Assembly (NCBI RefSeq): GCF_014058425.1
Contig: NZ_CP049366.1
Location: 1,116,001-1,180,000 of the forward strand
DNA length: 64,000 nt
Direction: 5' to 3'
Source of the DNA: Companilactobacillus pabuli
GTDB taxonomy: Bacteria; Bacillota; Bacilli; Lactobacillales; Lactobacillaceae
In this document: positions 28,771 through 38,045 of the stretch, piece after piece
Numbering within the stretch: position 1 is the stretch's first letter
How the letters are laid out: the number at the start of each line of letters is the position of its first letter
Translations under genes and position numbers: made by a program
The notes under the pieces: model-generated
Told to the model about the DNA's origin: nothing
What the model saw: the letters and a program-made list of their open reading frames with translations, nothing else
Databases searched by the model: none

Positions 28771-29277
28771 ATGAGCAAAAAAAAGAAAATTCAAAAAACG
28801 TTAGTCGAAAAAATTCTCGATAAGGAAAAAGTAACTTATGAACCTATGACTTTTGAAACAGAAGCTGATGGTGATACCCAAGAATTAGTTACTGACAAAA
28901 ATTCTCGTGATGGCTACAAAATTTATAAAACGCTTGTATTGACTGGTAATAAGACTGGTCCTTTAGTTGGTATGTTGCCTTTAGATAAACATTTGAGCTA
29001 CAAGAAACTAGCCAAAATCTCCGGTAATAAAAAGGTCGGTATGGTTCCATTAAAAGATCTAGTCAAAACTAGTGGCTTTGAACATGGTGCTAATAGTCCA
29101 GTTGGAATCCATTCACTACACAATTATCCAATTTACTTTTCAAAAGAAGCTGATGAGGCTGAAAAGATTATCGTTTCAGCGGGTAAAATCGGACAATCTT
29201 TATTGATTGAACCACATGAATTAGCTAAAGTTGTTAATGCATCGTTTGGTGACTTTGCAGTTGATAATCCAGAGTAA
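28771..29277 (+). CDS. YbaK/EbsC-type aminoacyl-tRNA deacylase
   Basis: 168 residues. YbaK domain proteins hydrolyse Cys-tRNA(Pro) and related mischarged tRNAs. KTLVLTG, GMLPLDKHLSYKKLAK, GGFEHGANSPVG-like block (SGFEHGANSPVGIH) and IIVSAGKIGQSLLIEPHELA follow the family from start to end. The ATG 28771 is used, with GGTGA seven bases upstream; an apparent 34-codon extension reads into the repeat element and is rejected. Its promoter must lie in or just after the repeat. Confidence 0.9.
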   Translation: MSKKKKIQKTLVEKILDKEKVTYEPMTFETEADGDTQELVTDKNSRDGYKIYKTLVLTGNKTGPLVGMLPLDKHLSYKKLAKISGNKKVGMVPLKDLVKTSGFEHGANSPVGIHSLHNYPIYFSKEADEAEKIIVSAGKIGQSLLIEPHELAKVVNASFGDFAVDNPE

Positions 29278-29320
29278 AAAAGAATCCCAATGAATTTAAT
29301 CATTGAGACTCCTATTTCTT
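29278..29320 (+). terminator. Probable terminator after ybaK-like gene
   Basis: CAATGA-ATTTAA-TCATTG core with flanking AAAGAAT and ATTTCTTT that can extend the stem with bulges. May serve the convergent small gene at 29324 as well. Confidence 0.5.
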
Positions 29321-29323
29321 TTA

Positions 29324-29455
29324 TTATGCAGCTTTATTCTTTAAATTATTGATAGCTTGTTCAATGGTTGTACCGTTACCAAAGTTATTACTGTCTTTAA
29401 TATCAACTGCTGTGAATAATTGATCTTTAAGATCTAACATGATTCTATACTTCAT
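29324..29455 (-). CDS. Very small protein (43 aa), HicB-like fragment
   Basis: 43 residues: MKYRIMLDL at the start and TIEQAINNLKNKAA at the end, with a consensus AAAGGAGGTG ribosome site nine bases upstream of the ATG. The beta-strand start and the TIEQA helix recall the HicB/UPF0150 fold, but the middle is too short for a full domain, so this is a weak suggestion. No HicA partner is adjacent. Confidence 0.6.
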   Translation of the reverse strand: MKYRIMLDLKDQLFTAVDIKDSNNFGNGTTIEQAINNLKNKAA

Positions 29456-29611
29456 AATTATTCACACCTCCTTTATGTTCCGTGTATCTAAGAGGTAGCG
29501 ATTAGATATATACTATTAGATATATCAGCTAAAGTCAACCAAAATGTATTTAGCTTGACAATATCACAGTTATGAATAAAAATTAAATCACAAATAAAAA
29601 AGGAGAATTCG

Positions 29612-29791
29612 ATGAACAACATTTGGAAATACGTTTTGGGCTTCTTTATTGCCCTTCTATTATTCTCAATCTTTATCCATGTCATACTTCCTTTGGTCGT
29701 GATCTTAGCAATCATCGGTGGTATCTATTATCTATACAAGAGACACCAAAAGAACAAGTACACCCCTGAGGGTCGTAAAAAAGTAAATTAA
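29612..29791 (+). CDS. Small membrane protein (59 aa)
   Basis: 59 residues with two closely spaced hydrophobic stretches (residues about 6-24 and 26-42) and a basic C-terminal tail YKRHQKNKYTPEGRKKVN. AAGGAGAATTCG precedes the ATG at 29612, and a perfect bidirectional hairpin follows the stop. Function unknown. Confidence 0.75.
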   Translation: MNNIWKYVLGFFIALLLFSIFIHVILPLVVILAIIGGIYYLYKRHQKNKYTPEGRKKVN

Positions 29792-29796
29792 ATGAC

Positions 29797-29829
29797 AAAA
29801 CCACTGACAATATTCGTCAGTGGTTTTTA
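29797..29829. terminator. Bidirectional terminator
   Basis: AAAACCACTGAC-AATATTC-GTCAGTGGTTTT, perfect stem with A and T runs on either side, shared by the convergent small membrane-protein genes. Confidence 0.9.
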
Positions 29830-30000
29830 TTTGCTCGGCTTATCGATATCAGCTGTTGCAGAAATCAATAAAAGAACTCCCCCAGCTACAGCCGCAGAAA
29901 TTAAATTGCTTTTGCTGAACCAATTAAATATGAATCCTAAAACTGCCACAACTAATAATAAAACCCCAAGCCAACGGTCCATCTTCATCAATAAATTCAT
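29827..30000 (-). CDS. Small two-helix membrane protein (57 aa)
   Basis: 57 residues from ATG 30000 (AAAGG nine bases upstream). Hydrophobic stretches WLGVLLLVVAVLGFIFNWF and LISAAVAGGVLLLISA are separated by SKSN. Function unknown. It converges on the other small membrane-protein gene through a shared terminator. Confidence 0.65.
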   Translation of the reverse strand: MNLLMKMDRWLGVLLLVVAVLGFIFNWFSKSNLISAAVAGGVLLLISATADIDKPSK

Positions 30001-30094
30001 CTCATACAACCTTTCATTATTAATTTCACCAAAAAAATATTAGAATAAAGAGTAAAGCTTTTTTAATTATTATACATTATCTCGGAGGGTAAAA

Positions 30095-31315
30095 ATGGAC
30101 AAAGCACAAAGACTCAGTATTTTAGATGATTTAATCAAATTGCAAACTGTAAATGGTGATGAGGAAAAAGTAGCCAACTATCTAAAAGAACTTTTAGACA
30201 AACATGGTATTGAAACTGAATTGAACAAATATGACGACAATCGTTTCAATTTGATTGCTAACATCAAAAAAGGCGACGGCCCAATCCTAGGTTTGACCGG
30301 TCACGCTGACGTTGTTTCAACTGTAAACGATGATGAATGGAATTATGGTCCATTTAATCCCAAACATATCGATGGCAAAATTTTCGGTCGTGGTTCATCT
30401 GATATGAAAGGTGGACTAGCCGGTATGGCCATAACCATGATCGAATTAAATGAAGATCCTGATTTTACTGGCAATCTACGTTTCCTAGTCACAGTTGGTG
30501 AAGAAATCGGTGAACTAGGCGCTACTAAATTAGCTAAGGAAGGTTACGTCAATGATGTTAAAGCTATCGTTGTCGGTGAGCCAAGTAATTCTACTTCTCG
30601 TTTAGCTATGGAGCAATTGATTCATGCTGGTTTGATCGAACTTAATGGTCAAAAACCAGAAACACGTATGGCAGCTTTTTGTGCCCACAAAGGTTCAGTA
30701 ACTTACAAAGTGATTTCTCGCGGTCGTGCAGCTCATAGCTCAATGCCAGAAATGGGAATCAACGCTTTAGACAACTTAGTTACTTACTTCAATAAACAAA
30801 AAGAATACTTCACAGATTTAGTTAAATTTGAAGACGATGTTTTAGGTTCCACAAAGCCTTCAGTTACGGTTATGAACGGTGGTAATCAAGAAAATACCAT
30901 CCCTGACTATGCTGAATTGACTGCTAAAATTAGAACAATCCCTGAATACACAAATGATAAAGTGATTGCTGATATCAAAGACTTGATTGACAAATTAAAT
31001 CAAGCTGACCCAAGAATGAAATTGGAACTCAAAGTTTTGAGCAGTAACTTGCCTGTCAAAACAGAACTCGATTCCGACTTTATTAAATTAGTTAAAGCCA
31101 GTTACAAAGATGTTCTCGGTGTAAACATTGTAGCTGTCGGTGCCCCTGGTGGTACAGATGCTTCACAATTTGTTGAAGCTAATCCTGATTTGGACGTTGT
31201 AGTCGCTGGCCCTGGTAATGAAAGTGCTCATCAAGTTAACGAATTTGTCTTCGAAGACGACTACTTGAAGTACATTGATATTTATAAGACTATGGCTCGT
31301 CGTTTTTTTGCATAA
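30095..31315 (+). CDS. M20 family metallopeptidase, ArgE/DapE-type deacylase
   Basis: 406 residues. The metal and catalytic blocks of the M20 family are all present: LGLTGHADVV, FGRGSSDMKGGLAG, TVGEEIGELGA, VVGEPSN and, near the end, GPGNESAHQVNEFV. The dimerisation (lid) domain lies at about 185-290. Members hydrolyse N-acyl amino acids such as N-succinyl-diaminopimelate or N-acetylornithine; the exact substrate is open, since no dap or arg genes are near. CGGAGGGTA precedes the ATG; a strong terminator follows. Confidence 0.88.
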   Translation: MDKAQRLSILDDLIKLQTVNGDEEKVANYLKELLDKHGIETELNKYDDNRFNLIANIKKGDGPILGLTGHADVVSTVNDDEWNYGPFNPKHIDGKIFGRGSSDMKGGLAGMAITMIELNEDPDFTGNLRFLVTVGEEIGELGATKLAKEGYVNDVKAIVVGEPSNSTSRLAMEQLIHAGLIELNGQKPETRMAAFCAHKGSVTYKVISRGRAAHSSMPEMGINALDNLVTYFNKQKEYFTDLVKFEDDVLGSTKPSVTVMNGGNQENTIPDYAELTAKIRTIPEYTNDKVIADIKDLIDKLNQADPRMKLELKVLSSNLPVKTELDSDFIKLVKASYKDVLGVNIVAVGAPGGTDASQFVEANPDLDVVVAGPGNESAHQVNEFVFEDDYLKYIDIYKTMARRFFA

Positions 31316-31373
31316 AGTGTAATGGTTAAAGTAGAATAAGTAAAATAAGTAAAAAAAATTTAGAAAAAGCATC

Positions 31374-31406
31374 ATCCAATTTCTGATTGCTGGATGATGC
31401 TTTTTT
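31374..31406 (+). terminator. Terminator after the M20 gene
   Basis: AAAAAGCATCATCCA ... TGGATGATGCTTTTTT, perfect stem with T run. Confidence 0.9.
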
Positions 31407-31533
31407 CTATCCCTTAATAGAAGATTCAAGATAATCTAATTAATTTCATATAATCAGTATTAAATTTCTCATCCAAATCTTTCTTTTTAGGGTGTATTAT
31501 ATTCCCTAATAAAATAATTGATGGGGTGAAAGT

Positions 31534-31968
31534 ATGATTATAAGAGAAGCCATTTTAGACGATGCACCTGCTATACAAAAAATAAATATCAGTAGTTTGG
31601 ATTATCATTTTCCATTGGACAAAACAATTCAACAACTTAAAAAGATTTTATCCTTACCCAATTCAAAAATATTTGTGGCTGTTTCTAATACTGAAGTACT
31701 CGGCTACATTCAAATGAGTGATTACGAGAACACATATCATGAAAGCCTTAAGAACATTATCACTCTTGCAGTTGATGGAGATCACCAAGATGAAGGCATT
31801 GGTTCAAAATTGATTGAACATGCTGAAAAGTGGGCCAAAGAAGATGGCAGTATGGGAATTAGACTGGTCTCTGGATTTGAGCGTGATTCAGGTCATAAAT
31901 TTTATGAAAAACACGGTTATGAAATCCGAAAAAAGGAAATCAATTATATTAAATGGTGGAATAAATAA
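31534..31968 (+). CDS. GNAT family N-acetyltransferase
   Basis: 144 residues. The acetyl-CoA binding motif A is ITLAVDGDHQDEGIGSKLIEH (V...Q..G.G..L form) and motif B is HKFYEKHGYEI. Substrate unknown. GGGGTGAAAGT precedes the ATG; a terminator with two mismatches follows. Confidence 0.88.
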   Translation: MIIREAILDDAPAIQKINISSLDYHFPLDKTIQQLKKILSLPNSKIFVAVSNTEVLGYIQMSDYENTYHESLKNIITLAVDGDHQDEGIGSKLIEHAEKWAKEDGSMGIRLVSGFERDSGHKFYEKHGYEIRKKEINYIKWWNK

Positions 31969-31972
31969 GAAT

Positions 31973-32023
31973 AAGAGCAACTTACCCTTTTTTCAAAATC
32001 GGACAAGCTACTCTTTTTTTTTT
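31973..32023 (+). terminator. Terminator after the GNAT gene
   Basis: AAGAGCAACTT and AAGCTACTCTT pair with two mismatches, followed by nine T. Confidence 0.6.
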
Positions 32024-32033
32024 ATATCATTAA

Positions 32034-32180
32034 CTAACGTATGATGTATCGACCTAATAAAATCAACAAAATTGTAATTATCAAATACAGCATTCCGAAA
32101 TGAAATGCAATTGGAATCGATATTATTACTAAGCATGAAATGAAGAAAAATAAAGTTATTTGAACCACTTTTTTCTTCAT
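32034..32180 (-). CDS. Small hydrophobic membrane protein (48 aa)
   Basis: 48 residues: basic MKKKVVQ start, then two hydrophobic stretches (TLFFFISCLVIISIPIAF and MLYLIITILLILLG) and a GRYIIR end. AAGGAGAAATATTTTT precedes the ATG at 32180. Function unknown; the size and composition would also fit a toxin-like peptide, but no antisense signal was found. Confidence 0.6.
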   Translation of the reverse strand: MKKKVVQITLFFFISCLVIISIPIAFHFGMLYLIITILLILLGRYIIR

Positions 32181-32360
32181 AAAAATATTTCTCCTTCTGT
32201 ACAATTAATTACTAATAATTTAGCTTTTAATAAAACCCTTCAACTAAATAGTCTCATATTATGAGTTCACCTGTAAATATGCTTGCGTCAATCCAACATT
32301 TAAAAAAATTTTGAAACCTAATCAATCTCAAATCTTTTTATATAAATGTTGCTTTGTTGA

Positions 32361-34493
32361 TTATAAATCATTCTGACGATTCATCTCAGATAATCTCTTT
32401 TGATATTCTGAAAATTCACGTAAGTATTTGATTGGAAAAGGCAAAACAGTATATTGACCGTTTCGAACAAATTTAACACTCATTAATTCCGCTAAATCTG
32501 GAAATACAGTAACAATTAAATCATCACTACCCGTTAAAGCTATAATTTTTCTAAAACGAATAGCCCGACTAATTTTTTGTTTCAAACTCTTTTCGCCACC
32601 AACATAATAATAAAAATCATCATTATTATTTATTAAACCTATTCCCTTGAAACCAGGAAATAAAGAATTTGGTTTAGTTTGGAGAGTGGAAGAATTGTAT
32701 GTATATCCAAACAATTCTTCTAAATCGTTACAAATTCGTCTAAAGCTCTTCTTTCTAAAAGATATTTGCTTTTTAACTTTAAATTCTTTTTTTATTTCAC
32801 CGACAGTTATAATTGGCCCTTCCAATTCATTTATACAATCAATCATTACTTGCAAATCACTACTGGCATAATCCCTATTATTACTATGGATTATTTGATG
32901 ATCAAGATATTTTAAATTCTCTATAGCTCTCTTCTTGCTGAGCTTTCGATTAATATCAGCATTTTTCTCACGTTCAGCAATTATCTCTTGCATTGGCAGT
33001 ACTTGCATCTCTGTTTGAACAATTAAGATATAGTTTTTCCTTACCTTGATAACACATTCTATTTGATCAGGATAAAAATGTTTTAGCTTCTCTCTCTCTT
33101 GAACAAAGGAGTAAACCAATGATAATTCATCACTTAAATCAAGTTTACTTGGATTAAGTCTTTTTGAAATAAAGTGCATTTTTCGATCTTTCGAAATAAT
33201 CAATTCATCTACAATCACTTTATTTTTAATAGAAAAATCAAAAAAGAAAAATTGATATTTGCTAACTAAACCAATTAAATCAGAATTGACCAAATCCATT
33301 CTTTTATTAACTAAATCTTGCTTTATGGCTAAGTTTTGAAAAAGATTAATCACCCTTGTGTCATCCGCAATATCTTTCTTATCATCAAATTCCCATTTCA
33401 CTTTCTTTCCTTTATAGTCCATCTCTCCAAAACCATCAGGAGAAATATGTTGAATTATTTTTTTTCTAATTCCCAATTCATATTCTTCTGGTATCGTATC
33501 ATCTTTTCGAACATCTCTAATAACTTGTATATTTAATCCATCGCTCGAATAATCATTTTTAACTATATCTATATCATGTGCATTTAGAATTTCACTACGC
33601 CTATAACCACAAATAACCTGATTTCCCAAGTCCTTAAGTTTTTCATTTTTCTCATCAAAATATAAATTTATTTCTGAATTTTTAAAATAATTCCAAATAT
33701 TTTTTTCTCGCGATTTTGGTTTTTCAAAATCAAACATTGTAGGTATGTCCTTCAAAGAAGGTATTTGAATAAAATATTGTCCAAAATAATCACGCATATT
33801 ATTTAACAAATTATTAACAATGCCTACTTTACTTTGTTCATAATCTTTCAAACCAATCAGTGATATAAAATCTACTAAATTTTTACCCATTAAATTTCCA
33901 ATTTTATATGATTCCGCTGATTTCTTATGGTAATCACGCCCTATTACTCCTCGTTCCTTATTAAGATAAAATAGCTCTGTCTTAGAATCTTCTTTTAAAT
34001 TTTGCGTAAAAGTAACAACACTTGCAACCAGCATTTCTTTCCAATTAATTTTAATTTTTAAAGCATAAATTTGTTTTATCCCATTGCTCAAAACATTGTC
34101 CCAATTTGTTTTATGAATAAATAAATCAACAGTATTATTCTTTTCCGGAATTAATTCTGTATCATCTGACAGTTGATTAAAAAACAATTGCAATATATTA
34201 TTTCGATAAATTCGAGCTGATTTATCAAAATATGTAAAACTAGCTTTAGTAAAAACTATACCGTCAACATTTTTTGGATTTTTAAATTTGCCTTTTTTTA
34301 AAAGAATTGCATACTTTAAATTCTTTATACAAGTAACAGCGAGAATATCCATTTTATCAATGATATTCCAAAATAAAGAAATATTATTGTAATCTCTTAC
34401 CGAAACATGAACCAAATCAAAATCCCTAGTCAAAGCAATTTCATCAAATTTAAAAGTTAATTCGTTGATTCGCACCATTTCATTATTTTTCAT
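32361..34493 (-). CDS. Large unassigned protein, partner of helicase-nuclease (candidate defence system)
   Basis: 710 residues, no family recognised with confidence. It is AT-rich, Lys/Ile/Asn-rich, soluble, without signal peptide. The middle and C-terminal parts alternate short beta strands (YQFFFFDFSIKN, KVIVDELIIS, QIECVIKVRKNYILIVQTEM) with helices. FRKKSFRRICNDLEELFG may form a basic nucleic-acid-binding helix. Its start overlaps the end of the helicase-nuclease frame by 11 bases, so translation is coupled and the two products probably work together. A large protein beside a helicase plus a PD-(D/E)XK nuclease resembles the PIWI-RE operon layout; I cannot demonstrate a PIWI module by eye, so this is only a hypothesis to test. 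No terminator is obvious after it. Confidence 0.8.
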   Translation of the reverse strand: MKNNEMVRINELTFKFDEIALTRDFDLVHVSVRDYNNISLFWNIIDKMDILAVTCIKNLKYAILLKKGKFKNPKNVDGIVFTKASFTYFDKSARIYRNNILQLFFNQLSDDTELIPEKNNTVDLFIHKTNWDNVLSNGIKQIYALKIKINWKEMLVASVVTFTQNLKEDSKTELFYLNKERGVIGRDYHKKSAESYKIGNLMGKNLVDFISLIGLKDYEQSKVGIVNNLLNNMRDYFGQYFIQIPSLKDIPTMFDFEKPKSREKNIWNYFKNSEINLYFDEKNEKLKDLGNQVICGYRRSEILNAHDIDIVKNDYSSDGLNIQVIRDVRKDDTIPEEYELGIRKKIIQHISPDGFGEMDYKGKKVKWEFDDKKDIADDTRVINLFQNLAIKQDLVNKRMDLVNSDLIGLVSKYQFFFFDFSIKNKVIVDELIISKDRKMHFISKRLNPSKLDLSDELSLVYSFVQEREKLKHFYPDQIECVIKVRKNYILIVQTEMQVLPMQEIIAEREKNADINRKLSKKRAIENLKYLDHQIIHSNNRDYASSDLQVMIDCINELEGPIITVGEIKKEFKVKKQISFRKKSFRRICNDLEELFGYTYNSSTLQTKPNSLFPGFKGIGLINNNDDFYYYVGGEKSLKQKISRAIRFRKIIALTGSDDLIVTVFPDLAELMSVKFVRNGQYTVLPFPIKYLREFSEYQKRLSEMNRQNDL

Positions 34494-35841
34494 TTAGAAA
34501 TTCTCCAATCAATTTTTTCATATCTGAATTTAAAACCAATTGACCATTATGATTTATCAATGCCGGTATCTCCATAATTCGGTTATTTGCAGTTACTGTG
34601 ATTTTAGAATTTATATTTTTAAATATATTAATGATAATGACCTTCCAGGGATTTCCTGTATTCTTACTCAATTTATTTAATTTATAGACCACTTTTTTTA
34701 AAGCTTTTTCTCTATTTTCCATATGGCCTAAATTCCAATTTTTAAAATCTATAGCGATATTTTTATTCCAAATTTTAAAATCAAACAATTCAATATTTCT
34801 AATATCTTCGAAATTTAATAACTTAGTCTTCAAAACTTTTTCTAAAATAAATTTTCCGGCTACTTCTCCTAAAACGCCACTATAAAGATTTATATTTTGA
34901 ATAGGATTCATAATATATTTATTTTTCTTCCAGTAAGTTGCATATCCATTTTGATTGAAAAAATCTGTCATACCTTCATACTTCAAGATATCATCTAATC
35001 CTGAATTGGCAGAAGATACCTCAAATATACCCCCATCATTTATATCAGGATCAAATTCAAAAATACCTTTTTCTAAAGATTCAATTTTCACAAAATAATT
35101 ATCCGTTTCTTCGGGATTCTCTAAATACTGTAAACATCTATTTGAATTACTTTGTAATCTTTTTAGATCATCTGACGAAATTGTAGGAAAATATAATAAA
35201 TTTCTTCGGATTCGTTTGTATTCTTCAATCAACCTTTCATTATTACTCTTTAAACCGGAAACAAGTTGGTTGTTGTCACGTAACGTATATGAAGTATAAT
35301 TCTCTTTTTTTATATTTATTTGATCAATTTGAATATTTTTTACAAATCCATCTTTCTCATTCATCAATGCTTTAAACTCAGGACTAAAAAGATTATGATT
35401 CAATCCTAAATAACTAATTGACTTTACAACGCTATTGTGGGCAAGCACTAAAGGCTGTTTAATTTTGTTAAAAGTACGATTCATTCTTCCTAAAGCCTGA
35501 ATAATAACTTTCGTATAACTAGCTTCTCTACTAGGAATCATTCTTAATCCTTTAATAAACAAGTTTTCTTGCTGCAAATATAAAATTTGCTTTTCAAATT
35601 CTTTTGGGCCTATCTCATCAGCATCTCTTAAATACTCTAATTCGGTAATATATTTCAAAAAATCAAGGTTTAATTGAAAATCATTTACCTTAGTTAAAAC
35701 ATGTGTGACGTCTCCTAAGTAAATACCTCCTAAATCAATCTGTTTTAATCGTTTATCATTTTTACTTACATTATCAAACGCAATGCATTCACATCGCTCT
35801 TTTTCACTATACGTTATATTATGTTGAAGATTTTGACCCAC
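34483..35841 (-). CDS. C-terminal half of helicase-nuclease: helicase domain 2 plus PD-(D/E)XK nuclease
   Basis: 452 residues from GTG 35841, but the same frame is open back to the TAG at 35893-35895. The 17 codons between encode a helicase motif V-like stretch (TYLLSAYLSIGVGQNLQH spans the junction). Helicase motif VI is QALGRMNRT (115-123). After about residue 310 comes a restriction-endonuclease-like fold: GEVAGKF (325-331), FDF (D354) and IDFK (D365, K367), the order E...D...D-x-K of PD-(D/E)XK enzymes. This half cannot hydrolyse ATP alone because Walker A and B are in the preceding frame. It is either a broken gene or one that needs TAG read-through or re-initiation at the GTG; no good ribosome site precedes that GTG. 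Confidence 0.8.
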   Translation of the reverse strand: MGQNLQHNITYSEKERCECIAFDNVSKNDKRLKQIDLGGIYLGDVTHVLTKVNDFQLNLDFLKYITELEYLRDADEIGPKEFEKQILYLQQENLFIKGLRMIPSREASYTKVIIQALGRMNRTFNKIKQPLVLAHNSVVKSISYLGLNHNLFSPEFKALMNEKDGFVKNIQIDQINIKKENYTSYTLRDNNQLVSGLKSNNERLIEEYKRIRRNLLYFPTISSDDLKRLQSNSNRCLQYLENPEETDNYFVKIESLEKGIFEFDPDINDGGIFEVSSANSGLDDILKYEGMTDFFNQNGYATYWKKNKYIMNPIQNINLYSGVLGEVAGKFILEKVLKTKLLNFEDIRNIELFDFKIWNKNIAIDFKNWNLGHMENREKALKKVVYKLNKLSKNTGNPWKVIIINIFKNINSKITVTANNRIMEIPALINHNGQLVLNSDMKKLIGEFLNEK

Positions 35842-35892
35842 ACCAATAGAAAGATATGCGCTTAATAAATACGTTCTTTTTCCCTTGGAAGA

Positions 35893-38013
35893 CTAATTTA
35901 AAGATTCCTGCAATTGATTTTGAATATCGCCATTTGTATTAGAAATAAAACATAATTTTACATTTCGGGACTCGCATAATTGATCAGATAGCACATCAAA
36001 TACCTGTTGAATTAATTTTTGTGACATGTATTCTGTTTTATCGGGTAATTTTGACTGTAATCCCAAAAAGGATGTTAAATTAGAATCTAAAAGAAAATAA
36101 ACAAAACTTTCAAATAAAGACATGTATCTTTGCTTAAAATAATTTACTTCTTTTTTACCATTTATAGCAATTTTATTCTGAATCTTTTTAAAGTCTGAGT
36201 CTATTTCTCGAATTTTATTCCAATCTATCTTGACGTTTTTATTTTTTAATCTATCTTTTAAAAGATCTTTGATATTATCGTACATTCCTACTATTTCACA
36301 ATTGACACTTATCCCATGTTCTTTATATCTTTTGTCATAATCAAATTCTTTTTTTGTATCAGTTGTTAAACAATTTCTTCCATCTATAAAATTGTGATTT
36401 AATTTTTCTTTTAAATAATTAAGATCATAATTATCCAATACTGTAGGTATGGAAGCAGTTGCTGATAGCCCATAAACCATACATTTGCTTACTAATTCTA
36501 AAAGATAGTTTTCCGCAGTGATAGACAAAAATGAAGCATTAATTTCTGTTTGTAAATCATGCTGTTCAGAATTAACAAATCTATATAATTCAAGACCATT
36601 TTTTTGAAATTCGTGAGAATTGTCTATACTTTCAAGTTTAGAATTAGATTTAATTGTTTGTGTCAATCCGTTTAATGATGAATTCATTAACATTTTAATC
36701 TGATTATCATCTAATCTAAGAGCACGATAAATAGTCCAACAAGCGTCCACTTGGTTTATTGCACTATCTAGCGAATTAACCGTACTATTTCTTTCACTCA
36801 TATATTGTCTTGCACAATTTAAAATATATTGGTTAAAACTCTTAATAAATTTAGAAACTCGACTAAGCATGCTATTAAAACGTAAATTGTTATCCTTTTT
36901 ATTATCGACAATAACTTGCTTCTTTTTCTCGATGAAATGACTGTACCAATAATTTTTATTACTTAATATAGTATTAACTGGTGTATGTATAACAAATGTA
37001 TTAGGCGTTACCGTTCCTTTTATTTTATATAAATAAGATAATTTAAACTCTTTATTCAAATCCTTAGCAATATTAAGATAATGTAAATTTGAATTATCTT
37101 TAGTCAAAATGTCCTTTAATTGTTGAGGTACATTTTCATCAATTCTTTTTAGACCCTGATAGATGATATCAAATAGAGTTAATAAATCTACTTTAATCGT
37201 TAATGCATCATTTAAAGACTTATTCCAAATTCGTGATTTAGTACTATCAAATTCATCTAATACTACCAAATTATTTTTAATTATGTCCGAGTATAGAAAC
37301 AATTTACTATCCGCATTAAAGAAAGGTGTATAGCTTCTTATGAATTTATCTGTTGTACATAAAAATATTTGGTAATTTTGAAGATCTATTGTTGGATATA
37401 TTTTATAAATCCATTTTTGTAAATTTTGTGGCGATTTTCTTAAAAACTCTCGAATACTATTCTGGCTTTCTTTATTTTCGAATCCATATTGTTCAATGTG
37501 TCCTAACAAAGCTATTTCTTTTGCAAGTATTTTTCTAAAAGCAAGCTCCGCTTTCTCCAAGTCATACCATCCATTTATGGAGTTTGAATTCTGATTTTGA
37601 ATAATCTCGTACAAATTAAAACTGTCCCTTAAATCATCAAATCCTTTTTCTAAATTTGGTGTTCTTATTAAATTAGGAATATTTTTATTCTCAAAATCAT
37701 TAATCAATAAGCGGACCGTATCAGTGAGTGAGCGAATAGTTGCCACTTTTTTATAAAAAGGAATGGTCAAATTGCTAACGACGTTCTTTTGATTTGTCCA
37801 ACACTCTTGAAAGAGATCCAAAGATAGATTCTTTTTCTGATCAGTTACAAAAAAAGCTCGGAATTTTTGATTTTTTACTGCATGATTACATAAGAAATCA
37901 ATAACACTATAACTTTTACCACATCCTGTAGGTGCATTCAATACAGCTAAACGACCATGGTTTTCATTTTTACTAAGTTGATCAAAAATTTTTTCATGAT
38001 CTTCAATATTCAT
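35893..38013 (-). CDS. N-terminal half of helicase-nuclease: DEAD-like helicase domain 1
   Basis: 706 residues. Walker A is NAPTGCGKS (26-34), motif Ia FVTDQKKNL (55-63), motif II DEFD (253-256) and motif III SAT (517-519); the long spacing between II and III indicates a large insertion. The frame stops at TAG 35893 and continues immediately in the same frame into motif V, motif VI and a nuclease domain (34483-35841), so the ancestral protein would have been 1176 residues. GAAGGGGAA precedes the ATG, with a -10 TATAAT at 38046-38051. It is the first gene of the candidate defence cassette, inserted between housekeeping-like genes. Confidence 0.85.
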   Translation of the reverse strand: MNIEDHEKIFDQLSKNENHGRLAVLNAPTGCGKSYSVIDFLCNHAVKNQKFRAFFVTDQKKNLSLDLFQECWTNQKNVVSNLTIPFYKKVATIRSLTDTVRLLINDFENKNIPNLIRTPNLEKGFDDLRDSFNLYEIIQNQNSNSINGWYDLEKAELAFRKILAKEIALLGHIEQYGFENKESQNSIREFLRKSPQNLQKWIYKIYPTIDLQNYQIFLCTTDKFIRSYTPFFNADSKLFLYSDIIKNNLVVLDEFDSTKSRIWNKSLNDALTIKVDLLTLFDIIYQGLKRIDENVPQQLKDILTKDNSNLHYLNIAKDLNKEFKLSYLYKIKGTVTPNTFVIHTPVNTILSNKNYWYSHFIEKKKQVIVDNKKDNNLRFNSMLSRVSKFIKSFNQYILNCARQYMSERNSTVNSLDSAINQVDACWTIYRALRLDDNQIKMLMNSSLNGLTQTIKSNSKLESIDNSHEFQKNGLELYRFVNSEQHDLQTEINASFLSITAENYLLELVSKCMVYGLSATASIPTVLDNYDLNYLKEKLNHNFIDGRNCLTTDTKKEFDYDKRYKEHGISVNCEIVGMYDNIKDLLKDRLKNKNVKIDWNKIREIDSDFKKIQNKIAINGKKEVNYFKQRYMSLFESFVYFLLDSNLTSFLGLQSKLPDKTEYMSQKLIQQVFDVLSDQLCESRNVKLCFISNTNGDIQNQLQESLN

Positions 38014-38045
38014 AATTTTTAATTCCCCTTCAAATTTAAAAAAGT

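Noticed and set aside
29488-29715. 75-codon minus-strand frame opposite the small membrane protein gene
   Set aside because: No ribosome site and it lies antisense to a gene with a good start; treated as a shadow frame.
32361-34493. Firm assignment of the 710-residue protein as an Argonaute or PIWI-RE protein
   Set aside because: The gene context fits, but I could not find the PIWI catalytic or diagnostic residues with confidence, so it is left unassigned.
34483-38013. Reassigned TAG codon (recoding) as explanation for the split helicase
   Set aside because: TAG ends other intact genes here, for example the ABC ATPase at 3046 and msrB, so a general reassignment is excluded; local read-through remains possible.
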